From: Clostridia bacterium
Lineage (GTDB): Bacteria > Bacillota > Clostridia > Oscillospirales > Acutalibacteraceae
Direction: 5' to 3'
NCBI GenBank assembly: GCA_017513245.1
Contig: JAFXGK010000007.1
Location: forward strand, 124,001-188,000
Length of the DNA stretch: 64,000 bases
This document shows, one piece after another, positions 33,423 to 43,200 of this stretch (position 1 is its first letter; each line of letters begins with the position of its first letter). The notes under the pieces were generated by a model. That model had not been told where the DNA came from. It did no database searches and saw only the letters and a program-made list of their open reading frames with translations. Made by a program: the position numbers and the translations under genes.

Positions 33423-34685
33423 TTATTCGTCCTCTTCTTCCTCGTCTTCCTCTTCGAGAACCTCAACCTGCAGTTTTTCAATTCTGCGGTTATCGGTTTC
33501 CAAAACGGTAAAGGTGAGGTTTTCATAGTCAACCTTGTCGCCCGGCTCGGCATAGCGACCCAGCTGCTCAACAACAAAGCCGCCAACGGTTGAGTTGTCG
33601 TCGTCGAAGTCGCGGTCATCGAATTCAACCTCGTCGAAGAAGTCTTCGATTCGCATATCGCCGTCAATCTCAAACTTGCCCTCGGCAAGCTCAACAACCT
33701 CGGGCTCGATTTCGTCATTCTCGTCCCAAATGTCGCCAACCAGCTGCTCCATAACGTCCTCCATTGTGAGGATGCCCATAACGCCGCCGTACTCGTCGGT
33801 AACAACAACGAGGTGGTTGCGCTCCTTGCGCATCGTTTTAAGAACGTTGTCAAGCGAGGTGGTCTTGTGTACGAATACGGGTTCCATCAGTCGGCCCAAA
33901 ACGTCGGCGTTTTCATCCTCCGTTAGGTCGCGCACGACAAGATTTACGTGTACGATACCGATTATGTTGTCAATGGTATCCTTGTATACGGGGATACGTG
34001 TGTAGGTCGAAGAGAGAATAAGCTCCAGCATCTCTTCGCGGTCGCTGTCGGCGTCGATTGCAATCATATCAACTCGGGGAGTGATGATTTCATACGCCTG
34101 AACCTCGTCGAAGTCGAAAGCGCTCTGTAAAAGGTCGGCCTTTTCTTCGTCGATGATGCCCTCGTCCTCAACGGTGTCCAAAATCGTTTCAAGTTCCTCT
34201 TCGCTGATGGGCGCAGTGTTGACGCCGTGCTTCCACAGCGGGGAAAGAACCTTGATAATAAGGTCAACCACTAAAACGATGGGCTTGGTGATTATCATGA
34301 GAACGTAAAGCGGGATAGAAAACAGGGTGGAGAAGGTCTCGGGCATGGTTTTAACCACAACCTTGGGGACAATCTCACCGCAGACGAGAACTATAACCGT
34401 CATCACGAGGGTGGCGACCCAGGCATTTTGGGAGCCTAAAAGGTCTATGACGATAACGGTTGCAACCGATTCGGAGGCAATGTTAACGAGGTTGTTGCCT
34501 ATAAGAATGGTTGCGAGTGCGCTCTCGTAGTTGTCGTAAATTTTATACGCCAGCTTAGAGGGGGTTCCCTTTTCCTCGGCGTTACGCTTAAGGCGTACCT
34601 TGTTGGCCGAGGCGTAGGCTATCTCCGAAGAGGAGAAAAACGCCGAAAAGATAAGGCAGACGACAATAATAATTGCGTTAAGCAT
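33423..34685 (-). CDS. CNNM/HlyC-CorC family membrane protein
   Basis: 420 residues in the full family layout: DUF21 membrane domain with four helices (1-about 185; FSSSEIAYASANKVRLK is the signature), two CBS domains (about 200-320, ITPRVDMIAID and VVTDEYGGVMGILTMED) and a C-terminal CorC/HlyC domain (about 335-410). Relatives take part in magnesium or cobalt export. The tail EEEDEEEEDE is strongly acidic. It overlaps the upstream paralogue by eight bases, so they are coupled. Confidence 0.9.
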   Translation of the reverse strand: MLNAIIIVVCLIFSAFFSSSEIAYASANKVRLKRNAEEKGTPSKLAYKIYDNYESALATILIGNNLVNIASESVATVIVIDLLGSQNAWVATLVMTVIVLVCGEIVPKVVVKTMPETFSTLFSIPLYVLMIITKPIVLVVDLIIKVLSPLWKHGVNTAPISEEELETILDTVEDEGIIDEEKADLLQSAFDFDEVQAYEIITPRVDMIAIDADSDREEMLELILSSTYTRIPVYKDTIDNIIGIVHVNLVVRDLTEDENADVLGRLMEPVFVHKTTSLDNVLKTMRKERNHLVVVTDEYGGVMGILTMEDVMEQLVGDIWDENDEIEPEVVELAEGKFEIDGDMRIEDFFDEVEFDDRDFDDDNSTVGGFVVEQLGRYAEPGDKVDYENLTFTVLETDNRRIEKLQVEVLEEEDEEEEDE

Positions 34686-35700
34686 TTACAGCGCCCCCTT
34701 CCGTTTCGTCGTAAATCTCGCCAACGAGCTCTTCCAATATATCCTCAACTGTAATAACGCCGAGGATTTTGCCCATCGACTGAACGTAGGCAATATGAGC
34801 GCGGTTGGCAGAAAGGGTGCTGAGCAGGTCATCCACGGGGGTGGAATCGTTGATCATCGTTGCGCTGTGCATGATTTGGCGCACGTTAAAATCTTCTTTT
34901 TTATAGTGGTGTTTTAAGAAGGTGCGGATATTGAGCGTGCCGACAACCCAGCCCTCGTCGTTAACGACGGGCAGGCGTGAAAAGGTACAGCCTCTTATGG
35001 TGGCGAGAACCTTTTCGTTACTGTCGTTTTCGTGAACGTGCAAAACCTTGTCCCACGGCGTCATAACGGTCTTGGCCGTACGCTCGGAGAACTCTATCGC
35101 GTTTTGCACCAGTTCTTCGGTTTCTTCGTCAATATCGTTTTCTTCAACAAAGGTTTCGATAATGTCGTAAAGTTCATCCTCTGTAACGGTAGGGGTTTCC
35201 ATCGCCTTTTTCTTAAAGGGACGACTCACCCATTCGCTGATGGTGGAAAAGAAGAAGCTTACGGGCGTCAGTATCTTCATAAGAAACTTTAAAGAGCCTG
35301 CTATAGCGAGGGCAAATTTCTCGTTGCAGGCCTTGCCGAAGGCTTTGGGAATCATTTCACCGATCAGGAAAACTACCACCGTTGACACAACAGTCGAAAG
35401 CGTAACCGCATAGTCGGGCATAGCCTCGATACTGTCAAACAGGGTATAAGTAAACACGGTCGAAAGGGTAGCTATACCGGCGTGGGTCACGTTGGTACCT
35501 ATAAGTAGGGTAGTAAGCGCCTTGTCGAAGTTATCGAGAATATAGATAACCTTTTTAGCGCGTTTGTCGCCATCCTCCGCCCGATTGGCAAGCCTAATTC
35601 GGTTAACCGAAGCAAGCGCGATTTCCGCGCCGGCAAAATAAGCCGCCACCAAAAGCAAAACAACTATTGCAATTAAATAACCCGCAGGACTATCGTCCAC
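34678..35700 (-). CDS. CNNM-family membrane protein lacking the CorC domain
   Basis: A 340-residue paralogue of the next gene: DUF21 domain (FAGAEIALASVNRIRLAN) and a CBS pair (MTPWDKVLHVHEND, VITVEDILEELVGEI), then the chain ends without the CorC/HlyC domain. Tandem paralogues with one short form suggest a hetero-oligomeric transporter. The start is GTG with AAGGAG. The promoter TTGTAT/TATTCT-like TAGAAT lies upstream on the minus strand. Confidence 0.87.
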   Translation of the reverse strand: MDDSPAGYLIAIVVLLLVAAYFAGAEIALASVNRIRLANRAEDGDKRAKKVIYILDNFDKALTTLLIGTNVTHAGIATLSTVFTYTLFDSIEAMPDYAVTLSTVVSTVVVFLIGEMIPKAFGKACNEKFALAIAGSLKFLMKILTPVSFFFSTISEWVSRPFKKKAMETPTVTEDELYDIIETFVEENDIDEETEELVQNAIEFSERTAKTVMTPWDKVLHVHENDSNEKVLATIRGCTFSRLPVVNDEGWVVGTLNIRTFLKHHYKKEDFNVRQIMHSATMINDSTPVDDLLSTLSANRAHIAYVQSMGKILGVITVEDILEELVGEIYDETEGGAVNA

Positions 35701-35736
35701 GAAAAACCAACTCCTTGTTAATACATAGTTTCTATC

Positions 35737-35765
35737 ATTCTACCACAAGTTTCGATAAAATACAA
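35737..35765 (-). promoter_or_regulatory. Promoter of the CNNM gene pair
   Basis: Minus-strand TTGTAT (35760-35765) and TAGAAT (35737-35742), spacer 17 bp. Confidence 0.65.
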
Positions 35766-35809
35766 TGGGGTATGCCGTTTTTGTGAAAACATAAAAGCCT
35801 AAAACAGAT

Positions 35810-35823
35810 TGTAAGCGCTCTAA
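35810..35823 (+). promoter_or_regulatory. Candidate cre site (CcpA) before the CotH gene
   Basis: TGTAAGCGCTCTAA matches the cre consensus TGWAANCGNTNWCA at 13 of 14 positions. It lies 56 bp before the chosen start of the CotH-type gene. Confidence 0.4.
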
Positions 35824-35878
35824 ATATATATTGCTATTAGGTTTTCGCTATGGTATTCTAAAGGCAGGAGGGATGGAT

Positions 35879-37837
35879 ATGACAAAGAAAAACAAGATTA
35901 TCATTATAGCAACCACGGTGCTGCTTGTAATAAGTCTTGCAGTCGCAATATTCTTTATAGCAAAGCCCCCCAAGAAGACCGCTAGCGCCGACTTGTCGAG
36001 CGATTTGTCGAGCGTCGTTACCGAGAGCGATAAACCTACGGCTTCAGCACCGAGCGAAAAGCCGCAGTCGAGCGAAAAACCGCAGTCGAGCGAAAAGCCG
36101 CAATCAAGCGCGCCACAGCCGACCGTTACCCATATAAACACCCCAAAAGGCTGGAATGACCGCTCTGACAAAACCAAAAACGCAGGTGGCCATAAGTGGC
36201 CCGAAGTTTTGCCGACCGATATGGAGGCAGGAACGCCGATACAGGCAAAGGGCGAGATGGTAGGCGAGCGTTTTGTGCTTATGCAGGCGCTTAATTCCTC
36301 GCTCCCGTTTTCGGTTGAGTGCCATATAGAAAACAATAAAATCACCGCCGTCCTGCCCGCAGGCACGCATATCGACGCGCTTGTGCCTGAGTTTTCCTTC
36401 GAGGGCGCGGTAACGGTAGCGGGCAAGGAGGTTAAAAGCGGCAAAAATAGTTATAACTTCACCGAGCCTGTCGAGTTCACCGTCAAAAAGGGTGGCAAGA
36501 AAACCGTCTACACCGCGTATATTATGACGCTCGATACGGGACTTCCTTCAATATCGGTAAGCGTTGACGGAGACAAGGATATCACGAGCAAAACCGACTA
36601 CGTAAAGTGTCACGTCTTTGCAGGCGGCGGCAACAGCGCCGACAGCGACTATTCCTTCGCCAAAAACGAGCTTATATCAGCCGAGGGAAAAATTAAGGGC
36701 CGCGGCTGGACCAGCTGGTACTATTACCCCAAAAAGAGCTACACCCTAAAGCTTGAAGAAAAACAAAAATTCCCCGGTCTTCCCGCCCACAAGGAATGGG
36801 TCATCTCGGCCAACCACGCCGACCGTACACTGATTAGAAACGCCGTAGCGATGGAGCTCGCCCACGCAGTAAAGATGGAAACCGTTATGGACGTGCGCTT
36901 TGTCGATTTATGGGTTAACGGCTATTATGAGGGAAGTTATCAGCTGATAGAAAAAATCGAGGACGATAAAGACCGCGTTAATATCACTAAATTCAGCGAA
37001 AACCTAAAGCCCGAGGAAATAGGCTTTATAGTAGAAACCACGGGTCACAACAAGGCCGTGGGCGAATTCGGCACGTGGACCAACGGGCAGGACGCCGACC
37101 GACCCTCGCTTTGGCAGAAGCTGACCGATAAAATAACCCTCGACCCCATAAGCGGCGATATGTTTTTCGATTCGCTGCACTACGACGGCATTATCTATAA
37201 CGTCAAAAAGCCGTCCGACAGCAAGCTGCTTGCGCTCGATAAGGCAAGCCGCGACAAATACCTGAACTACATTTACAACTATATGGACGATATGGAGGCG
37301 GCCATAAAATCGCGCGATTTCTCGGCCGCGAGCAGGTATCTCGATATGGATGCCATGGCGCGCTGGTACATAGTTGAGGAACTCACGATGAATACCGATT
37401 CGCGACTTCATTGCTCCTGCTATATGTATAAGGATGCAGGCGGCAAGATGAAGATGGGACCCGTTTGGGACTTTGACCTCGGTCTCGGCAACGGCAAATA
37501 CGCCAACGAAAACCACGCTTTTAACACCTATTTGGACGGTTCTCGCTGGTTTGCCGACCTTACGGCAATGCCCGAATTCCGAGCCGCTGTTAAGCGCGTT
37601 TGGCAGGATTCTCTCGGCAGGATACAGCTTCTGCCCAAATTTATTGCCACCGCATCGGGCAAAATGGAAAAGTCGCAAAGGGCAAACTATTCGCTTTGGT
37701 CCATCACGGGCTACGCCGAGCACACCTATGCCCGCACGACCGAGGGGATAGCCACGTACCACGAGCAAATCGAATATCTAACCGATTTTGTAAACTACCG
37801 CATAAGCTATATGAACGACAAAATCTCCGCTTGGTAA
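35879..37837 (+). CDS. CotH kinase family protein, membrane-anchored
   Basis: 652 residues. An uncleaved signal anchor (about 6-28) is followed by a Ser/Pro stalk with repeated SSEKPQ units (about 50-85), then a small beta domain ending in KKTVYTAYIMTLD. The CotH kinase domain follows (about 225-600) with GRGWTSWYYYPKKSYTLKL, HADRTLIRN and the metal-binding WDFDLGLG. CotH proteins are atypical kinases, first known from Bacillus spore coats; exported relatives phosphorylate surface proteins or act near polysaccharides. AGGAGG sits right against ATG 35873, so ATG 35879 is preferred. A terminator follows. Confidence 0.87.
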   Translation: MTKKNKIIIIATTVLLVISLAVAIFFIAKPPKKTASADLSSDLSSVVTESDKPTASAPSEKPQSSEKPQSSEKPQSSAPQPTVTHINTPKGWNDRSDKTKNAGGHKWPEVLPTDMEAGTPIQAKGEMVGERFVLMQALNSSLPFSVECHIENNKITAVLPAGTHIDALVPEFSFEGAVTVAGKEVKSGKNSYNFTEPVEFTVKKGGKKTVYTAYIMTLDTGLPSISVSVDGDKDITSKTDYVKCHVFAGGGNSADSDYSFAKNELISAEGKIKGRGWTSWYYYPKKSYTLKLEEKQKFPGLPAHKEWVISANHADRTLIRNAVAMELAHAVKMETVMDVRFVDLWVNGYYEGSYQLIEKIEDDKDRVNITKFSENLKPEEIGFIVETTGHNKAVGEFGTWTNGQDADRPSLWQKLTDKITLDPISGDMFFDSLHYDGIIYNVKKPSDSKLLALDKASRDKYLNYIYNYMDDMEAAIKSRDFSAASRYLDMDAMARWYIVEELTMNTDSRLHCSCYMYKDAGGKMKMGPVWDFDLGLGNGKYANENHAFNTYLDGSRWFADLTAMPEFRAAVKRVWQDSLGRIQLLPKFIATASGKMEKSQRANYSLWSITGYAEHTYARTTEGIATYHEQIEYLTDFVNYRISYMNDKISAW

Positions 37838-37840
37838 ACA

Positions 37841-37873
37841 AAAAAGAGCAGGTAAAAACCTGCTCTTTTTTTA
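37841..37873. terminator. Bidirectional terminator
   Basis: AAAAAGAGCAGGT pairs with ACCTGCTCTTTTT, between the CotH-type gene and the convergent GH3 gene. Confidence 0.9.
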
Positions 37874-37874
37874 T

Positions 37875-40034
37875 TTAAATTTCAACCGTACACTCAAGGT
37901 CTGCAATCATAATTTTATGCTCGCCGCGGTTTTTGGCGGTTTTCATATTTTCGTCGATGTAGGTGAAATCCTCATCCGACAGGGTAAATTCCACCGTCTT
38001 GCGTTCGCCGGGGCGAAGATTTACCTTCGAGAACTTACGCAGTTTCTTTATGAACGGGGTCGTCGGGCAATACATCATACGAACAAAGAGCAAAACGCTC
38101 TCGTCGATTTCAAAATTGCCCTTATTTTCTACACAAACCGAAACGTGCACCTTGCCGCCGTCCGTAACCTTCGCTTCAAGACCGCTATACTTAAGCGTGG
38201 TGTAGGAAAGGCCGTAGCCAAACGGGTACCATGCGGCAGGCGAGGCCGAAACGTAATCGCGGCCGGGCGCTCCGGGTGCGCCGGGGCGCTTATAAAAGCT
38301 GCCGCGGGCCGACTTTTTATAGTTGTAGTAGCAGGGGATATGACCGGTCGACTGCGGCATCGAGAAGGAAAGCTTTGCCGAGGGGGTCTTATCACCGAAA
38401 ATCAGGTTTGCAAAGGCGTTTCCGCTCTGCTCACCGCCACCCCAGGAGAACATAAATGCGTTTACCTTCTTGACCTCTTCCTTAATGGTGAAGGGACGGC
38501 CCGCATAAAGAACGAGAAGGGTAGGCTTGCCGAGGGCGATTATCGCGTCGAACAGCTTTTTCTGCGAGGGCGGGAAATCAAGCGTATGCGTGTCGTAGCC
38601 CTCGCCGCAGGTGATTTCATTATCCTTAAAGCCGCCGCCGCCAACTCCGCCGCCGCCATCGGTGCTGTCGCCCAGCACCAGCATAACGGTGTCGGCCTTG
38701 CGTGCGGTTTCAACCGCTTCGGCTATCATCTCGTCGGTGTAGGATAGGTGTCCGCAGCCGCGGGCATACAAAACGCGGTCCTCGCCGAGGCGATTTTTGA
38801 TTCCGCTATAAAAGTCAACGTAATCTGCGGTTTCGGCTATGTAGTCGCCCATAAAGCTGTGCTTTGCGTTGTTTCCGATAACGGCAACGCGACCAACCTT
38901 ATTTTCGTCAAGCGGCAGCATACCGTCGTTTTCGAGCAGCAGTATCGACTGCTCGTCGAGTTTAAGGGCCAGTTCCTTTGCGGCGGCCGTGTTCATCTCT
39001 TCGCCCGTGGCATAGGGGTTTTCGAAAAGGCCGAGCTCGAACTTAAGCTTTAAAATTTTGAGCACCGCGCGGTCGATAAGCGAAACGTCTATATCGCCGT
39101 TTTTGGCGGCGGCACGGAATGCCTCGCCGTAGCCCTTGGGCTCGGGGGCTTCGATATCAATGCCGGCGCTTAAGGCCATTTTGCCTGCCTCGAGGAAATC
39201 CTTTGCGACGTATTGGAAATCGTGGAGCATATGAATGGCGCCCCAATCGGAAATTAAGGTGCCGTCAAAGCCCATTTCGTCTGATAGGATATCTTTAAGC
39301 AGCTTGCGCGATGCGTGAACGGGCTCGCCGTCAACCTCATTATACGAGGGCATTATCGACTTAACACCCGCATCAATACACCTTTGGAACGGCTCAAGCA
39401 TAACCTCGCGAATTTCGCGCTCGCCAACGTGGGCAGGGGTTAGATTTATGCCGCCCTCGGGCACGCCGTAGGCAATAAAGTGCTTTGCCGTTGCGGCAAC
39501 GCCCTCCTCCTGCACGCCCTTAACGTACTGCTCGCCCATCTCGGCAACGAGATAGGGGTCTTCGCCGTAGGCCTCCTGCGAACGGCCCCAACGCGGGTCA
39601 CGCGGAATATCAATATTGGGCGCAAACAGCTGGCGTACGCCAACGGCGCGTGCCTCGCGGCCTATGATTTTTGCCATTTCATAGATAAGCGAGGGGTTAA
39701 AACTTCCGCCCAGACCTGCGCACTGCGGGAAAGCGGTAGCCTTCGGATGATAAAAGCCGTGAAGCGACTCAAACGCCATAATAAGCGGAATTCCGAGTCG
39801 AGTTTTATTTAGGAAATAGTCCTGCATTTTATTAAGCGCCTCGGGGTCCTCGAGGTTGCCGAGATTACCGAAAGCACCGCAACGCTGCGGCAGGTCTTCA
39901 CCTTTTGCGGCATCACCTGCAACGGCGGCAAGATTGGGGAAAAAGGCCATCTGGTCGATTTTTTCGTCCAGCGTCATTCTGCCGAGCAGGTCTTTCGCTC
40001 TCTCTTCGGGGGACAGCTTAGCATTTTTATACAT
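37875..40034 (-). CDS. Glycoside hydrolase family 3 (beta-glucosidase-like)
   Basis: 719 residues with no signal peptide, so cytoplasmic. The layout is GH3 N-terminal domain (about 10-330), GH3 C-terminal domain (about 380-600) and a fibronectin III-like domain at the end. The nucleophile is Asp263 in TLISDWGA; DPRWGRSQEAYGEDP and the KHF motif (184-186) are typical. It probably cleaves short beta-linked glucosides or xylosides brought in by transporters; the precise sugar is not readable. It stands alone, with a terminator shared with the convergent CotH-type gene. Confidence 0.92.
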   Translation of the reverse strand: MYKNAKLSPEERAKDLLGRMTLDEKIDQMAFFPNLAAVAGDAAKGEDLPQRCGAFGNLGNLEDPEALNKMQDYFLNKTRLGIPLIMAFESLHGFYHPKATAFPQCAGLGGSFNPSLIYEMAKIIGREARAVGVRQLFAPNIDIPRDPRWGRSQEAYGEDPYLVAEMGEQYVKGVQEEGVAATAKHFIAYGVPEGGINLTPAHVGEREIREVMLEPFQRCIDAGVKSIMPSYNEVDGEPVHASRKLLKDILSDEMGFDGTLISDWGAIHMLHDFQYVAKDFLEAGKMALSAGIDIEAPEPKGYGEAFRAAAKNGDIDVSLIDRAVLKILKLKFELGLFENPYATGEEMNTAAAKELALKLDEQSILLLENDGMLPLDENKVGRVAVIGNNAKHSFMGDYIAETADYVDFYSGIKNRLGEDRVLYARGCGHLSYTDEMIAEAVETARKADTVMLVLGDSTDGGGGVGGGGFKDNEITCGEGYDTHTLDFPPSQKKLFDAIIALGKPTLLVLYAGRPFTIKEEVKKVNAFMFSWGGGEQSGNAFANLIFGDKTPSAKLSFSMPQSTGHIPCYYNYKKSARGSFYKRPGAPGAPGRDYVSASPAAWYPFGYGLSYTTLKYSGLEAKVTDGGKVHVSVCVENKGNFEIDESVLLFVRMMYCPTTPFIKKLRKFSKVNLRPGERKTVEFTLSDEDFTYIDENMKTAKNRGEHKIMIADLECTVEI

Positions 40035-40117
40035 AAAGGCACCTCATTGCGAAAATTTTACTGTTTTCATTATATCTAACCGCACCCAATATTGCAACAA
40101 ATAAAACCCTTTGACAC

Positions 40118-40145
40118 CTATTTTACACAGGCTATTAACTAAATA
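40118..40145 (+). repeat. 47-bp repeat, left part plus core (copy 1)
   Basis: 28 bases that match copy 3 (45827-45854) with one mismatch and stop exactly after the core ATTAACTAAATA (40134-40145). The right part of the repeat is found 3.7 kb downstream at 43893. The surface-protein segment lies between. Confidence 0.8.
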
Positions 40146-40286
40146 TCATTTTCAACATTAGATGAATAATCGTTCTTTTGTTTCCTAAAAATTCCCCAAA
40201 TTCATATTTTTAACTAGTAAAAAAATGATAGTGATTTAAAAATATAAATTAAGTATAATTAAATAAAGTAAAAAGGGGGGTACATA

Positions 40287-43200
40287 ATGAAGAAAATAAG
40301 AACCTTAAGGTATGTAAGTGTTTTAATGGCGGCAATAGTTCTGGTTGCTTGCCTTTTGCCGTCTGCTTCGCTGGCGGCACAAACCAGAAGCATCACAGAA
40401 CTCACGGGTGATAATGCTCGTGTAACCAATGTTAATATCGAGCGGTATATCACGGGAACCTCTCCGTGGGATGCTGATGATGCCGCCGGAAATGATAGCG
40501 GCTCCGACAATATGATAGTGCGTAGCTTCGACTCCGTAGCATATACGTTCACCGTTGTTATGTCGAGTTATGATGCTATGCATTATGAGGATGGCAGAGT
40601 GAAGCTCGAATTTGTACTGCCCTATGATAAGGAGCAGGTCACCTTCGATATATCCTCCATGGCTTGGATGGATAGCAGTAACGGCTATGAGTACACCATC
40701 AAGAACGAATCACGCGTTATAGGCGGCAAAACAACAGCCTGCCAGGTGCTCACCTGCTATAAGCATCTGCTGCCATCGGTAGGTAATTCTTCGGTAATTC
40801 CCGGAGAATTCAGTGAGAATCTCTCGGTTATGGTTGGCAATATGAAAAACGGAGAACAGTTTGCTCCCATAATAAGCGCCTGCATGGAATACGGCACGTG
40901 GGATGGAGTTTGCGCAACCCACGGAGTTGCCGAAAAGGTGAGTGCTGTGGCAAACCCCGTAACCATATCGGCTGCCCCGAAATATAACGTAAAAATAGCG
41001 GGAACAAGTGAATTCCGCCATAATTTTGATTTCAACACGGGCAACACCTCGGGTGAATACAAGGCTGCGAACTACGGAAAGGGAACCGTGCTTGGTCGCG
41101 TTATTCACATTAACACGATACTGCAGCTTTATAATGATTACCCCTCTAAAAAAATGAAGGGAATAGAGCTGCCCGATGGCAGCCCCATAACCTTTGATAT
41201 TAAGCTCAGCTCGAATTATACCACCGAATCAACCGGCGACAAGCGCGATATAACTGCTGATTATATGCCGTTGCTTTATAGCTGTGATGAGCTGATGAGC
41301 AACCTCGATAAGAAAGATGGACGCACCATCCCGCAAAGTGTTATGCGTTATTTCAGCGCACCTCAGAACAGAGGCACCGGAACTGCCAGCTGTTATGATG
41401 GCGGTAATTGGTTTGCCGCTCAGCAGGGTGATACCATAAGCGTTACTATAAAAAATTATAAAATCAATATGGACCAGATGCCTACTCAAAACCTGCCCAC
41501 AACAGGAATTGATTACGGTGTGGATAAGGGAATAGGTTGCTTCTCGTCAGGTGATTTTTGGATCGTTCAGCCCTTTAATAAGATTGGCAGCACCAATACC
41601 GATGAACGGTTTTTCGACATAGTGAACGACTATGGCACCGGCACCTTTAATATCAACTGCGAGGTAAAAAACTTAAAGGTTACCTCGGTAGGCGGCACGG
41701 TAATGGCTGATACGGCAGGAACCAATGATGCACAAATGGCCAAAAATGATGATCGTTATTCCACCGGTCTTTCCTTGGCACTCGCGGGAAAAATGTCCAA
41801 CGTTGTTTTCTATTCCGACATTGGCAACACCAGTATTTTAGACCGTGGTATCGATGGCACTTATGACCAGTATCGTAACGGTCTTGATGCTGCGTTCGTA
41901 GGCGGAGAGCTTATGCTGTGCGGCGGTTTTTCGTACACTCCTCAAAACGAAGAGCAAAACCGCATTTACTATGCAACAAATCTTCTTAAATTCTATGCAG
42001 AACCCTTTGAGATGACGGGTAAAGAATTTAAAAAATACAATATGGCTACCTCCGGCTTTGAATACGATTATCTATATGCCACCAAGCCCGACGGTAAGGA
42101 TTGGACCAATGATGATGAATTAACCCACACCTATGAGGATGATTTGGTATTCTATTCTTCGCTTGATGATATTCCCACCGGTCATAAGTGCGTTGGCGTG
42201 CTATATGTGTTTAAGGGACCCGCCAGTGCAAATGCTTCTCCTGCAAGTTATCTTTTAGGTATAGGCGTTAAGGTTAAACAGCAGAATGATTTGGTAAGCA
42301 AGGCGTATGCCATGGCATCCACTTCAAGACTTTGGTCTAAAAAGCATTTTGATGATGCACAAATGCAGCTTCAAAGTATCCCGGTTTGGACCGATGCGAC
42401 CACCTCTCTTTCGGATTTCCCTGCAGATCATTATAAGAGCGCAAACATCGATAACCAAGTCTACTACCGCCGTGAAACCTACGCTGCTGATGGCAGCGGT
42501 GCGCTCGGCACTCACAACAGTGACCGCGCCAACATAGGTGATACGCTGCTCATAATCGGATATAACAGTGCTGTTTCAAAGTCCCTTTTGCAGACGGCAA
42601 ACGGCTCCGAAATCAAAACTATTTATAATATTGATGCTGATCAGCGCTTTGTAGATTTTGTGCTTAAGCCGAGCGTCACTTCCGATACGGCGGCAAATGC
42701 ATTCCACAATAAAACCACCAGCGTCACAATAGTGGATACCCTGCCCGAATACGTAAGCTACGTTAAGAATTCTGCCTATCTCGGCGGAACCTACAACCAG
42801 ACTGATACCGCGGGTGGCACTCGTGGTTCTGTCACGGGCGGAACCGCATTCGAGCCGACCGTAACCCAAAATGCAGACGGCACCACGACGCTCACCTGGG
42901 TGATAAATGATGCCGTGGTAGATACCGCTATGCTGCCCATTTATTATACGGTATACATTGGCGATAAAACCGATGCTTCGAAGGACGTATCCATAGGAAC
43001 TACCAATTTATCTACCGGCGCATACGTAACTGCAACAGGCGATATTCGCGAGCCTTCCGCTCTCAACGGCAAGTTTGCCGAGGTAGGCTTCAAGGCAACA
43101 AAGGGCGCCGCTATCTCGTTCGGAAAATACGCCGAGCACGATACCGTAGAAGCTGATGGCACTGCTAAGTATATTGTATACTTCAACAATAATGCAGGCA

